Assembly (NCBI RefSeq): GCF_024518675.1
Contig: NZ_JANIGL010000004.1
Span: 62,001 to 126,000, forward strand
DNA from: Pseudoalteromonas shioyasakiensis
GTDB taxonomy: Bacteria > Pseudomonadota > Gammaproteobacteria > Enterobacterales > Alteromonadaceae
Length of the DNA stretch: 64,000 nucleotides
Direction of reading: 5' to 3'
Under the pieces are notes generated by a model. That model made no database searches and was not told the DNA's origin. It worked only from the letters and a program-made list of their open reading frames with translations. The position numbers were made by a program, and so were the translations under genes. Below are positions 8,777 to 16,801 of this stretch, in pieces (within the stretch, counting starts at the first letter, position 1; the number at the start of each line of letters is the position of its first letter).

Positions 8777-9248
8777 ACAAAATTTTGAGCAGTTTCTAAC
8801 CCTGTCATTAAACGAAACAGAGTCTGAACTTACGCCAGAAAAAGACTTGTGGCCGGGCATTGAAAGAGCAATTGCTAAACCAAAGAATGAGATAAAAGCT
8901 AAAAATAGTGGTTGGAACAAGTTAGCCGCTATTGCTGCCTGTACAGTTGCAGCGCTTTTAACTGTACAGCTCTTGGTAAAAACACCGCAAAACAATAGTG
9001 TCGTTGCGATGAGTGACTTTTTTACTAAACAAAAACAAAGCTTATTAGTGCAATACCAAGATAGTCCGGCGGTTACTGATAACTGGCAACAACAACTTCG
9101 TGAGTTGGAACAGGCCGAGAGTGCTATAAAGCAGGCGCTTGAGAATGAGCCAAATAATTCAGCACTATTAAGTATGTTAGCGCAAGTTTATCAACAGCAA
9201 TTAGATTTAATTAATAAGGTGCACGCACCTAAGTGGCAATCAATTTAG
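8769..9248 (+). CDS. Probable membrane anti-sigma factor
   Basis: The 159-residue protein has a soluble N-terminal part of ~57 residues (MSKQNFEQFLTLSLNETE, then PEKDLWPGIERAI). One hydrophobic segment follows (KLAAIAACTVAALLTVQLLV), then a periplasmic Gln/Leu-rich coiled-coil-like tail (QQQLRELEQAESAIKQALE). It overlaps the ECF sigma gene by eight bases, the usual layout of a sigma/anti-sigma pair. The HxxxCxxC zinc motif of many anti-sigma domains is absent, so this would be a non-zinc type. Function is inferred from topology and position. Confidence 0.65.
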   Translation: MSKQNFEQFLTLSLNETESELTPEKDLWPGIERAIAKPKNEIKAKNSGWNKLAAIAACTVAALLTVQLLVKTPQNNSVVAMSDFFTKQKQSLLVQYQDSPAVTDNWQQQLRELEQAESAIKQALENEPNNSALLSMLAQVYQQQLDLINKVHAPKWQSI

Positions 9249-9259
9249 GAGTTACAAGT

Positions 9260-10204
9260 ATGAAGGCATTCGTTATTGCATTAGGTTTATTGCCACTGAT
9301 GGCAGTTGCAGGTGAAAAAATAGATGAGACGATTAATGTTCCAGTTAATAAGCGTATTTTTATTGATAATCAACGCGGTGATGTGCGTGTTGAAGGTTGG
9401 GATAAAGCTGAGCTTAAAATTAGTGGTGAGCTTGATGATAAAGCACAAGGCTATCGTCTTGAAATAGAAGGTGACCGTATTGAGTTTATTGTAAAAATGC
9501 CACGAACAACATCGTCAGGTTGGAGTCGAAATGACGGCTCAAACTTAACCATTTTTATGCCTAAAACCAGTGAGCTTGAGTTGTCAGGCGTGAACGTGAA
9601 TGTTATTGCCAGTAATTTAAGCATGGGAAGCGATATTGATGTTGTTAATGGTGATATCACGCTATCGGCCATTAGTGGGGATATTAGTGTAGAAACCGTG
9701 AATGGTGATGTGGATGCGGTTGGTTTAAGTGGGGATATTCGCTATGAAACGGTCAATGGGGAAATTAACGACAAAGATTCCAAAGGTACGCTTAGATTTA
9801 CCGCGGTCAATGGCGATATAAAATCGAAAACACAGGCGCAAGATGTGCGCTTAGAGAATGTAAATGGCGATATCGACTTTGCTTTTGATGCCATTAAACG
9901 CTTACGTATCAATACAGTAAATGGTGAAGCTGAGGTACATATAAATCGTTTACTTGATAATGCTGATGTGCGCTTTGAGTCAGTCAGTGGTGATGCTGAG
10001 TTTTATTTTCCTGCGGATGTATCAGCAGAGTTTGAAATAGAAGCACACGCCAATGGCAAAATTATTAATCAATTAAGTGCAGATAAAGTGAATAAAGCAA
10101 AGTATGGCCCAGCCAGCGAGCTTGAATTCAGTATAAATGGTGGCAATGCAGATATAGAAATGGATACCATAAGTGGGCGCATAGAACTGAAAAAGCAAAA
10201 GTAG
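9260..10204 (+). CDS. DUF4097-type beta-repeat exported protein
   Basis: The start is taken at ATG 9260, which has TAGGAG at 9246-9251 and gives a clean signal peptide (MKAFVIALGLLPLMAVAG|EKID). The mature part is built of alternating short strands with recurring VNGD/VNGE and SGD turns (VNGDITL, SGDISVETVNGDV, SGDIRYETVNGEI, FTAVNGDIKS, ENVNGDIDF, NTVNGEAEV, ESVSGDAEF). This is the pattern of DUF4097/DUF4098 beta-solenoid domains. The protein is likely periplasmic or surface-exposed. It follows the ECF sigma/anti-sigma pair by ~12 bp and is probably co-transcribed, so it may be a sensor, target or effector of that system. No catalytic motif is visible. Confidence 0.75.
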   Translation: MKAFVIALGLLPLMAVAGEKIDETINVPVNKRIFIDNQRGDVRVEGWDKAELKISGELDDKAQGYRLEIEGDRIEFIVKMPRTTSSGWSRNDGSNLTIFMPKTSELELSGVNVNVIASNLSMGSDIDVVNGDITLSAISGDISVETVNGDVDAVGLSGDIRYETVNGEINDKDSKGTLRFTAVNGDIKSKTQAQDVRLENVNGDIDFAFDAIKRLRINTVNGEAEVHINRLLDNADVRFESVSGDAEFYFPADVSAEFEIEAHANGKIINQLSADKVNKAKYGPASELEFSINGGNADIEMDTISGRIELKKQK

Positions 10205-10246
10205 CTGTTGTTAACCTCATAATCTAGGTTATCAACTTGAAACGAT

Positions 10247-10278
10247 GCTAAGCAAGAAAAGAAATCTTGCTTAGCTAT
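10247..10278 (+). terminator. Terminator after the ECF operon
   Basis: GCTAAGCAAGA (10247-10257) and TCTTGCTTAGC (10265-10275) form a perfect 11-bp stem with loop AAAGAAA. TATTTT follows. It separates the DUF4097 gene from dnaB. Confidence 0.75.
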
Positions 10279-10336
10279 TTTCACAACCTCAGCAAGTCGA
10301 TAGAATAGGTCTATTCACTGTTAGTATTGCGAAGTT

Positions 10337-11716
10337 ATGGCTAAACCAGATAAACAAGTCGACACCCTTAAAGTTCCTCCCCATTCCATTGAAGCAGAAC
10401 AATCTGTTTTAGGTGGCTTAATGCTTGATAATCAAGCATTTGACCGTGTTGCCGAATTAGTCGTTTCGCAAGACTTTTATACGCGAACTCATAAGCTTAT
10501 TTTTGAAGCCATGGTTGAGCTGGCAGAAATAGGCGATCCTATCGATTTGATCACGATTTCTGAAAGCTTAGAAAAAAAGAATGCACTGAGTAATATTGGT
10601 GGTTTTGCTTATCTAGCCGAAATTGCTAAAAATACACCAAGTGCCGCAAATATTGATGCCTATGCCAATATCGTGCGCGAACGTGCTGTTGTTCGTGAAA
10701 TGATTGGCGTTGCCAACGAAATTGCCGAAGCGGGATTTAACCCGGAAGGGCGAACAAGCCATGACTTGCTCGATTTTGCTGAAAGCAAAGTCTTTAAAAT
10801 TGCCGAGCAACGTACTAAAAGTACCGAAGGTCCGCAAAGCATTCATAACATACTTGAAAAAACCGTTGATAAAATCGAAGAGCTTTATCAATCACCACAA
10901 GATGGTGTAACAGGCGTGAGTACCGGGTATGCCGATCTAGATAAGATGACCGCCGGTATGCAGCCATCTGATTTGATTATCGTGGCAGCACGTCCATCGA
11001 TGGGTAAAACAACGTTTGCGATGAACTTAGCCGAACACGCTGCGATGACACAAGATAAGCCGGTGCTTATTTACTCATTAGAGATGCCCTCAGAACAAAT
11101 TATGATGAGGATGTTGGCATCCCTTGGGCGTATTAATCAAACCAAAGTACGTACAGGCCAACTTGATGATGAAGATTGGGCTCGGCTATCGTCAACCATG
11201 GGTTTATTAATGGAAAAAGGCAAAATGTATGTTGATGATGCATCAGGCCTAACGCCAACCGATGTTCGCTCCAGAGCGCGTCGTATTGCCCGTGATCACG
11301 GTGGTATTAGTATGATCATGGTCGATTACTTGCAGTTGATGCGAGTACCTAGCTTATCGGATAACCGTACTTTAGAGATTGCTGAAATTTCTCGCTCACT
11401 AAAAGCCCTTGCTAAAGAGCTACAATGCCCTGTAATCGCGTTATCGCAGCTTAACCGTACTCTAGAGCAACGTGCTGATAAACGCCCAATTAACTCTGAC
11501 TTACGTGAATCAGGCTCAATCGAGCAGGATGCCGATTTGATCATGTTTATATATCGTGACGAAGTGTACAACGAAGACAGCACAGAAAAAGGCATCGCTG
11601 AAATTATTATCGGTAAACAACGTAACGGCCCGATCGGTAAAGTACGCTTAACCTTCCAAGGGCAATTTTCGCGTTTTGATAACTATGCGGGCCCCGCAGT
11701 TGATGATGAGTACTAA
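10337..11716 (+). CDS. dnaB: Replicative DNA helicase DnaB
   Basis: DnaB is the hexameric 5'-to-3' helicase of the replication fork. The 459-residue protein has the N-terminal primase-interacting domain (PPHSIEAEQSVLGGLMLDN). The RecA-like C-terminal domain carries Walker A ARPSMGKTTFAMN near residue 220 and Walker B MIMVDYLQLM. It also has the DnaB motifs EISRSLKALAKEL and LRESGSIEQDADLIMF. No intein or insertion is present. The stop overlaps the alr start (TAATG). An inverted repeat, GAATAG-GT-CTATTC (10303-10316), lies 20 bp before the ATG. Confidence 0.98.
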   Translation: MAKPDKQVDTLKVPPHSIEAEQSVLGGLMLDNQAFDRVAELVVSQDFYTRTHKLIFEAMVELAEIGDPIDLITISESLEKKNALSNIGGFAYLAEIAKNTPSAANIDAYANIVRERAVVREMIGVANEIAEAGFNPEGRTSHDLLDFAESKVFKIAEQRTKSTEGPQSIHNILEKTVDKIEELYQSPQDGVTGVSTGYADLDKMTAGMQPSDLIIVAARPSMGKTTFAMNLAEHAAMTQDKPVLIYSLEMPSEQIMMRMLASLGRINQTKVRTGQLDDEDWARLSSTMGLLMEKGKMYVDDASGLTPTDVRSRARRIARDHGGISMIMVDYLQLMRVPSLSDNRTLEIAEISRSLKALAKELQCPVIALSQLNRTLEQRADKRPINSDLRESGSIEQDADLIMFIYRDEVYNEDSTEKGIAEIIIGKQRNGPIGKVRLTFQGQFSRFDNYAGPAVDDEY

Positions 11717-12795
11717 TGCGTTTAGCTGTCGCTCAAATTAACTTAACTAACCTTGCGCATAACCTTGCGCAAGTGAAGCGTTTTGCGCCTAACAGCAAAG
11801 TAATGGCGGTTTTAAAAGCCAACGCCTATGGCCATGGCTTAGTGAAAATCGCACAGCATTTAAATAATGCAGATGCCTTTGCAGTGGCAAGAATTGATGA
11901 AGCATTAGCACTACGCGCTGGTGGCCTTACAAAGCCCATTGTTTTGTTAGAAGGGGTGTTTCATCCAGATGATTTACCTATTTTATTAGCTAATAATTTT
12001 CAAACGATTATTCATGATGAAAACCAGCTTGTAGCACTTGAACATGCTCAGCTTGATGCGCCAATTAGTTGCTGGTTAAAAATAAATACTGGCATGCATA
12101 GGCTGGGAATTGCACCAGAGCAGTTAGATGATTTTTATCAGCGTTTGAGTACCACCGCCAACGCCAAAAATACCATTAACTTAATGACTCATTTTTCATG
12201 TGCTGATGATATTAATGATAGCAAAACGACTAAACAAATTGCCTTATTTGACACCTTAGTTGCAGGTAAACAACAAGCTCATTGTTTAGCAAATTCTGCG
12301 GGTATCATTGCTTGGCCTGATGGGCATGGCGATTGGGTGCGCCCAGGCTTGATGATGTATGGTGTATCACCGATGTTAGGGGCAATAGGTGAGGATCACG
12401 GCTTAAAACCGGTGATGCGCTTAACTACTCGAGTTATAGCAATTCGTGATGTAGGTGCGCAGCAATGTGTAGGCTATGGCGGGCGTTGGCAAAGTGAAAA
12501 ACCAACTAAGCTTGCAGTGGTTGCAATGGGTTATGGTGATGGTTACCCACGCCATGCAAAACATGGTACTCCAGTGGTAATTGGCGATAAACGCTATGGC
12601 ATTGCCGGGAATGTATCTATGGATATGATTAGCGTAGACATAGGTAATAACAGCGATAATATCAAAGTGGGTGACGAGGTTGTAATGTGGGGACCAGAAT
12701 TACCTGTTGAAGAGATAGCACAATGTGCAACGACTATCCCTTATGAATTACTTTGCAATATTACCCCACGAGTGAGCTACGAGTACCTCGATTAA
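11716..12795 (+). CDS. alr: Alanine racemase
   Basis: This pyridoxal-phosphate enzyme interconverts L- and D-alanine for peptidoglycan synthesis. The PLP lysine is Lys34 in AVLKANAYGHG, and the second catalytic residue is the Tyr in CVGYGGRW near residue 254. SMDMISVD and other Alr motifs are present. The 359-residue length is normal. The ATG overlaps the dnaB stop codon, giving the dnaB-alr pair common in gammaproteobacteria. It converges on a small minus-strand gene with a 2-bp gap and no obvious terminator. Confidence 0.96.
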   Translation: MRLAVAQINLTNLAHNLAQVKRFAPNSKVMAVLKANAYGHGLVKIAQHLNNADAFAVARIDEALALRAGGLTKPIVLLEGVFHPDDLPILLANNFQTIIHDENQLVALEHAQLDAPISCWLKINTGMHRLGIAPEQLDDFYQRLSTTANAKNTINLMTHFSCADDINDSKTTKQIALFDTLVAGKQQAHCLANSAGIIAWPDGHGDWVRPGLMMYGVSPMLGAIGEDHGLKPVMRLTTRVIAIRDVGAQQCVGYGGRWQSEKPTKLAVVAMGYGDGYPRHAKHGTPVVIGDKRYGIAGNVSMDMISVDIGNNSDNIKVGDEVVMWGPELPVEEIAQCATTIPYELLCNITPRVSYEYLD

Positions 12796-12797
12796 GC

Positions 12798-13037
12798 TCA
12801 CTCTTTAATAAAGTACACATCTGCAAAGCCCATTCGCGCAAACTCTTGATCGCGAAAGTTACGAACTGCCGCAGAGCCTTTTGAGGTCATTTCGATTTGT
12901 TTCACCATGTTTAAGTAACTGGTTAAATCTATGCCTTCAGCCGCGGCGATTGCTTGATACATATCAGGGTATTTATCTTTAGCAAAGTTAATTTCACGAG
13001 GTTGATTTTTATAGGTGTAGGTAATGCGTCGTGCCAT
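12798..13037 (-). CDS. Small conserved protein, DUF2960-like
   Basis: The 79-residue protein begins MARRITYTYKNQPREINFAKDKYPDMYQAIAAAEGIDL. It is charged and soluble with no signal peptide or membrane segment. The sequence resembles the DUF2960 family of short proteins in Alteromonadales and Vibrionales, recognised from memory of the pattern. It converges with alr and is transcribed on its own. No function can be assigned. Confidence 0.65.
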   Translation of the reverse strand: MARRITYTYKNQPREINFAKDKYPDMYQAIAAAEGIDLTSYLNMVKQIEMTSKGSAAVRNFRDQEFARMGFADVYFIKE

Positions 13038-13169
13038 GGGATGCTCAAAAGGAAAACTAAATTACCCTGATTTTACACCTTCTTTGTCATCCTCTCTACC
13101 TTTGAATGACTTGTGAGCAGCGCCGAGTTACAATAACAGAACTATTTTCAGTGATGGGAACAATAAATA

Positions 13170-13421
13170 ATGAAATTATCTGTAGAGATCAGTAAATACC
13201 CACTGCACCAAGATTATATTCCGTTTATAAAAGGGTTTATTGACCGTTTAAATAGCTATGATGACTTAAAAGTGATCACTAATACCTTATCAACTCAGAT
13301 ATTTGGCGATTACGATTTAGTTATGTCGGTGCTGAACACTGAAATAAAGCGCTCGTATGAAGAGTTTGGTAAAGCGATTTTTGTGTGTAAATTTCTATCA
13401 GGCGATCTTTCTCCTGAATAA
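13170..13421 (+). CDS. YkoF/MTH1187-like thiamine-binding domain protein
   Basis: The 83-residue protein (MKLSVEISKYPLHQDYIPFIKGFIDRL, then NTLSTQIFGDYDLVMSVLNTEI and KAIFVCKFLSGDL) has the beta-alpha-beta-beta-alpha-beta pattern of the small ferredoxin-like YkoF/MTH1187 family. Members of that family bind thiamine or hydroxymethylpyrimidine. It is 25 bp upstream of a PnuC-family transporter and a small-molecule kinase, and all three look like one operon. Context and fold pattern together suggest vitamin B1 salvage. No TPP riboswitch is seen upstream. The ligand is inferred. Confidence 0.6.
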   Translation: MKLSVEISKYPLHQDYIPFIKGFIDRLNSYDDLKVITNTLSTQIFGDYDLVMSVLNTEIKRSYEEFGKAIFVCKFLSGDLSPE

Positions 13422-13446
13422 TGTTTAATCTCTTAGCGAGCCAATA

Positions 13447-14070
13447 ATGGATTTTATAAATCAAACTCTTGCAGGCTTTACTGCCATGTCACACTGGGAA
13501 TATATCGCGGTGGCGTTGTCGATGGCTTACCTATTATTAGCCATCAAAGAAAACCTATGGTGTTGGCCTGCGGCGTTTTTTAGTACGTTAATTTATACCA
13601 TTATGTATTGGAATGGCGCCTTATTAATGGAGTCATTACTGCACTTTTATTATATGTATATGGCTGTTTATGGCTGGCTAGTATGGCGTAAAGGCGGCAC
13701 GAATAAACATGAGTTGGCAATTACCTCATGGCGTTTTAATCAACACTTAGCCATTATTGGGGCGACTTCAGTTGTTGCTGTGATACTCGGTTACATTATG
13801 ACGAATTACACACACGCAGACTTTGCTTATTTAGATAGTTTTACGACCTGTTTTGCCGTGGTGACAACCTATTTAGTCGCAAAAAAAGTGCTGGAGAATT
13901 GGTTATATTGGATAGTCATTGATGCTGCATCTATGTATTTATATTACGAAAAGGGCTATTACCCAACACTCGCCCTATTTGTGTTTTACACTATTATGGC
14001 AGCGTGGGGCTTTAAAACCTGGTACGAAGAGTACGAGCAAGACCAAGCTAAGCCGTTAGCACAGTTATAA
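13447..14070 (+). CDS. PnuC-family vitamin transporter (NR or thiamine)
   Basis: This 207-residue inner-membrane protein has about seven hydrophobic segments and the PnuC pattern. It carries the aromatic-rich ENLWCWPAAFFSTLIYTIMYW, the mid-segment HFYYMYMAVYGWLVWRKG and the C-terminal ENWLYWIVIDAASMYLYYEKGYYPT. PnuC proteins take up nicotinamide riboside by facilitated diffusion, with trapping by phosphorylation; PnuT relatives carry thiamine. The YkoF-like gene before it and the kinase gene eight bases after it favour thiamine (PnuT). Nicotinamide riboside remains possible. Confidence 0.82.
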   Translation: MDFINQTLAGFTAMSHWEYIAVALSMAYLLLAIKENLWCWPAAFFSTLIYTIMYWNGALLMESLLHFYYMYMAVYGWLVWRKGGTNKHELAITSWRFNQHLAIIGATSVVAVILGYIMTNYTHADFAYLDSFTTCFAVVTTYLVAKKVLENWLYWIVIDAASMYLYYEKGYYPTLALFVFYTIMAAWGFKTWYEEYEQDQAKPLAQL

Positions 14071-14077
14071 GCCCAGC

Positions 14078-14869
14078 ATGACCTTTGATAAAATAAGCGC
14101 TATTTTTAGCGCTTTTAATCCTCAGCTTGAAATTCTTAGTAGCGAACGTTTGTACAGCGGCTTAAGTAATGACAACTTTTTAGTGCATACTGAGCAACAC
14201 GCTTATTTATTAAAATGCTACCGAGATCATTGGCCGTCAGTTGGGCTAGCCGCGCAAACTCAGCTAGCTGCTCAACAAATATGCCCAACACCAATTTGGC
14301 TCGATAAAAATAATCAGCGCGCTATTTTTAATTATATTGATGGTGATATTGCGCAAGGACATTACTGCTCAGAACTCATCAGTAAGTTGGTTAAGTTACA
14401 TCAACATGCTGTAACAACACCGCCAATGGATATTAAATACGAGCTAGATTATTACCGTGAAACAGCGCTTTACCAAACTTATAAGCAGGCTGTAGCATCA
14501 TCACTATGCTATATTTCCAATCAACCAAGGGATCCTGGTTTTTGTCATAACGACTTAGTGAAAGAGAATATTATTGCTAACTCAACGGGCATGTATTTAA
14601 TTGATTTTGAATACGCGAAAAGCAACGATATATACTTTGACTTAGCGGCATTGGCCGTCAGTTTTGTATTAACTACTGAGCAAAAAAAGCAACTACTTCG
14701 CACTTATCAAAATTGTTTACCCAAGGTACATTTATTTAATCCTTCGCTTGAGAAGCTTGAGCATTATCAAGTGGTGTTTTTAGTGCTTTGTGTATGCTGG
14801 TACCACGAGCGTGGGATTACTGATAAGGTAGTAATGTTATGCAAGCAGCTGGATTATCTAATCAAATAG
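14078..14869 (+). CDS. Choline/thiamine-kinase-like phosphotransferase
   Basis: This 263-residue protein of the aminoglycoside phosphotransferase/choline kinase fold has the catalytic loop FCHNDLVKENII (HNDxxxxN). The metal-binding LIDFEYAKSNDIYFDLA follows. The N-lobe carries SGLSNDNFLV and a Lys in YLLKCYRD. Such enzymes phosphorylate small alcohols such as thiamine or choline. Placed 8 bp after a PnuC-family transporter, it would trap the imported vitamin by phosphorylation. Substrate assignment to thiamine is inferred from context. Confidence 0.78.
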   Translation: MTFDKISAIFSAFNPQLEILSSERLYSGLSNDNFLVHTEQHAYLLKCYRDHWPSVGLAAQTQLAAQQICPTPIWLDKNNQRAIFNYIDGDIAQGHYCSELISKLVKLHQHAVTTPPMDIKYELDYYRETALYQTYKQAVASSLCYISNQPRDPGFCHNDLVKENIIANSTGMYLIDFEYAKSNDIYFDLAALAVSFVLTTEQKKQLLRTYQNCLPKVHLFNPSLEKLEHYQVVFLVLCVCWYHERGITDKVVMLCKQLDYLIK

Positions 14870-14897
14870 CCCAGCTTAAAGAGTAACCTAAGTTTAG

Positions 14898-15080
14898 TTA
14901 GAGGCCACCAAATCGTGCTGCCAGCTCTTTGTACTTAGCCACTTCTTCTGCATCAAATTGAGGCTCGCCATTGGCATCTTCACCTTTAGCAATGAGTAAA
15001 CTTTCTCTTGCTAGGCGTTTAACTCGCTCCACTTTTACCCCTAAAAATTCTGCCACTTGCTCGGTTGACATCAAACTCAT
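14898..15080 (-). CDS. Small helix-turn-helix protein (excisionase/MerR-like)
   Basis: The 60-residue protein starts MSLMSTEQVAEFLGVKVERVKRLARESLL, a winged helix-turn-helix of the excisionase/MerR type. DANGEPQFDAEEVAKYKEL follows. A GGGGAAG ribosome binding site lies seven bases before the ATG. It is monocistronic, between the putative kinase gene (convergent) and the tRNA-Arg. There is no integrase or other phage gene nearby, so it is more likely a stand-alone regulator than a prophage remnant. Target unknown. Confidence 0.7.
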   Translation of the reverse strand: MSLMSTEQVAEFLGVKVERVKRLARESLLIAKGEDANGEPQFDAEEVAKYKELAARFGGL

Positions 15081-15333
15081 AAATCTACTTCCCCGTGTTT
15101 AACCATTATGAAAAAGAAAGGCGTTAGTACCTGCGATATGTTGCAAAATGGTTATTAATTTTTGTTCAGTATTATTTAATAGCTGTTTTTTGCCCAGTTG
15201 TGAAGTAAATTATTATTTTTAGTGTAATAAATGAGCATATAAGCAACAGATGCTAGCATTTAGGTGAAGATGTCTTTATTATTGCCCGTGCTAAAGCATC
15301 GATATCGCGAGTCGGTGTGGCGGCAACAAATGT
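15081..15333. other. Non-coding gap upstream of tRNA-Arg
   Basis: This 253-bp stretch holds the promoter region of the small HTH gene and the tRNA leader. It is AT-rich for the first ~150 bp. No convincing gene, repeat or strong promoter was seen. Confidence 0.5.
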
Positions 15334-15408
15334 GCTCTCGTGGTGAAATGGATATCACGTGGCTCTCCGGAAGCTAAGTTGCAGGTTCGATTCCTGCCGA
15401 GAGCGCCA
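15334..15408 (+). tRNA. tRNA-Arg (anticodon CCG)
   Basis: A complete cloverleaf can be drawn. The acceptor arms GCTCTCG (15334-15340) and CGAGAGC (15398-15404) are perfectly paired. The D-arm contains the AAATGGATA loop. The anticodon stem TGGCT/AGCTA closes the loop CTCCGGA, giving anticodon CCG. The T-arm is GCAGG-TTCGATT-CCTGC. Discriminator G and an encoded CCA end the gene. It reads the CGG arginine codon. Confidence 0.95.
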
Positions 15409-15478
15409 TTTGCTTTTCTTATATATCAAATCCCACTTTCTTTGTTACACTTCAATTTTTACCCTCTTGAGATCAGTT

Positions 15479-15703
15479 ATGCATTATCGGCCTATTAAGT
15501 GTGATGATTACGATCAGCTTGAGCTTTTTTGCATACAGCAAGCTAAAGTCACAATTACAACAACTCACGATGAAGTCCTAATTGGTAAAGCAATTAATCT
15601 TGAAAATCATAAAGAGCAGGGTGAGTTTTTGCTGATTAGTTGTGAAGAACAAGGCGAACACAAAGTCCGCCTTGATAAAATCAAAGCCATTTCTTATTTT
15701 TAA
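15479..15703 (+). CDS. rof: Rho-binding antiterminator Rof (YaeO-like)
   Basis: Rof binds the transcription terminator Rho and inhibits it. The 74-residue protein starts MHYRPIKCDDYDQLELFC, matching the YxPIxCDDYDxLELAC opening of E. coli Rof. It ends with HKVRLDKIKAISYF, like the Rof C-terminus. The start is the ATG at 15479; a longer in-frame start would run back into the tRNA and is rejected. The gene is directly downstream of tRNA-Arg. Its last 23 bp overlap the 3' end of the convergent zntB-like gene. Confidence 0.85.
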   Translation: MHYRPIKCDDYDQLELFCIQQAKVTITTTHDEVLIGKAINLENHKEQGEFLLISCEEQGEHKVRLDKIKAISYF

Positions 15704-16652
15704 AATAAATGCCAATACCGCCAGTTAATACGATTAAAAAGATCACAAATGCGCTAAACGCGTACGGGCTATCAGTGCCCGGTATCCCTCCTACGTTAAC
15801 GCCGAGCAGGCCTGTTAAAAAGCCTAGCGGTAAGAATAAAGCGGCAACAACAGACATTACATACATACGCTGATTAAGCTGCTCAGACACTTGGTTGGTG
15901 ATTGTTTGCTGAATAATTTGCGCGCGCTCAATCGCACTGTCTAATTCCTCAAGGTATCTTACCAATAAGTTAGTAGTTTCATTTAGTTTGGCTTTATCGG
16001 TTTCTTCTAGCCACGTAAAACGGTTGCTTGCAAGCGAGCTTAATGCTTCCTTTTGTGGTCGTAAATACCGTTTTAAAGCGATGGTTTGTCTGCGTAACTG
16101 TGATAAGCCTTGGTTATCAAAGCGTTTTGTCGGCTCGTCAATTTCACCTTCAAAAATATCTAAAGTATCGTCGAGTTCGTCAATCACAGTTTGCATTCGA
16201 GACGTTAAATTTTGTGTTAAATGACAGACTAATTCAGAAATATTGCATGGACCATCGTTTTGCATCAGTGATTCCAGTACATCTTGTACTGATAACAAGC
16301 GGCGCCTACGAGCTGTGATCACAATATCGTCATTAATAAATAGACGCAGTGACACCATATCTTCAGGGCTTTGTGCCGGGTTGAGGTTTACGCCGCGCAA
16401 AAATAGCATCGAGCCCTTGGCTGCTTTACTCAGGCGTGGCCGGGTTTCATCGGCTATCAATGATTCTAATTCATAATCAGTCAAAAGCTCGCTGTTCTTT
16501 AGCCAGTTAACAGCTTGATCTTGAGAGTAATCTAAATGCAGCCAAAGTTTTCCTTGTTCAGGTTGCCAATTCTCAACAGGGCTACTAGTGTCTAGTGTGC
16601 GTGCACCGCCTTTGCCATCGAGTAGTACCGCGTGAAGTAAGCCATTGAACAT
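15681..16652 (-). CDS. zntB: ZntB/CorA-family divalent cation transporter
   Basis: This 323-residue CorA-superfamily protein has a large cytoplasmic N-terminal domain and two C-terminal transmembrane helices (VMSVVAALFLPLGFLTGLLGVNVGGIPG and FVIFLIVLTGGIGIYF). The GVNVGGIPG loop between them is typical of ZntB, whereas CorA has GMN followed by an acidic loop. ZntB mediates zinc transport. The protein ends in a basic KNKKWL tail. Its 3' end overlaps rof on the other strand by 23 bp. The zinc substrate is a family inference. Confidence 0.88.
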   Translation of the reverse strand: MFNGLLHAVLLDGKGGARTLDTSSPVENWQPEQGKLWLHLDYSQDQAVNWLKNSELLTDYELESLIADETRPRLSKAAKGSMLFLRGVNLNPAQSPEDMVSLRLFINDDIVITARRRRLLSVQDVLESLMQNDGPCNISELVCHLTQNLTSRMQTVIDELDDTLDIFEGEIDEPTKRFDNQGLSQLRRQTIALKRYLRPQKEALSSLASNRFTWLEETDKAKLNETTNLLVRYLEELDSAIERAQIIQQTITNQVSEQLNQRMYVMSVVAALFLPLGFLTGLLGVNVGGIPGTDSPYAFSAFVIFLIVLTGGIGIYFKNKKWL

Positions 16653-16801
16653 AAGTTTATCTCTACTTTTAATAAGGTCGCTATGGTTGTCTAAACTTTA
16701 ACCTAGGTCAATTAAAGTTTTTTATCGATAGGAGTAATTTATTTCGTTGGTGTTTATTTGGCAATCGCGTATAAGTCATTTTTTTATTACAGGGCGCATT
16801 T

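Noticed and set aside
13038..13169. Possible TPP riboswitch before the YkoF-like gene
   Set aside because: The conserved CUGAGA and the downstream ACCUGAUCUGG-type elements are absent.
14898..15080. Excisionase-like gene next to a tRNA as evidence of a prophage or island
   Set aside because: No integrase, att duplication or phage genes are present. The neighbours are ordinary chromosomal genes.
15240..15357. A ~28-codon protein-like frame (HLGEDVFIIARAKASISRVG) ending inside the tRNA
   Set aside because: It has no start codon, a stop directly before it and no partner fragment. Probably chance or an old relic that cannot be identified.
15359..15478. Upstream extension of the rof frame into tRNA-Arg
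   Set aside because: It would start inside the tRNA and adds 40 residues absent from Rof proteins. The ATG at 15479 matches the family N-terminus.
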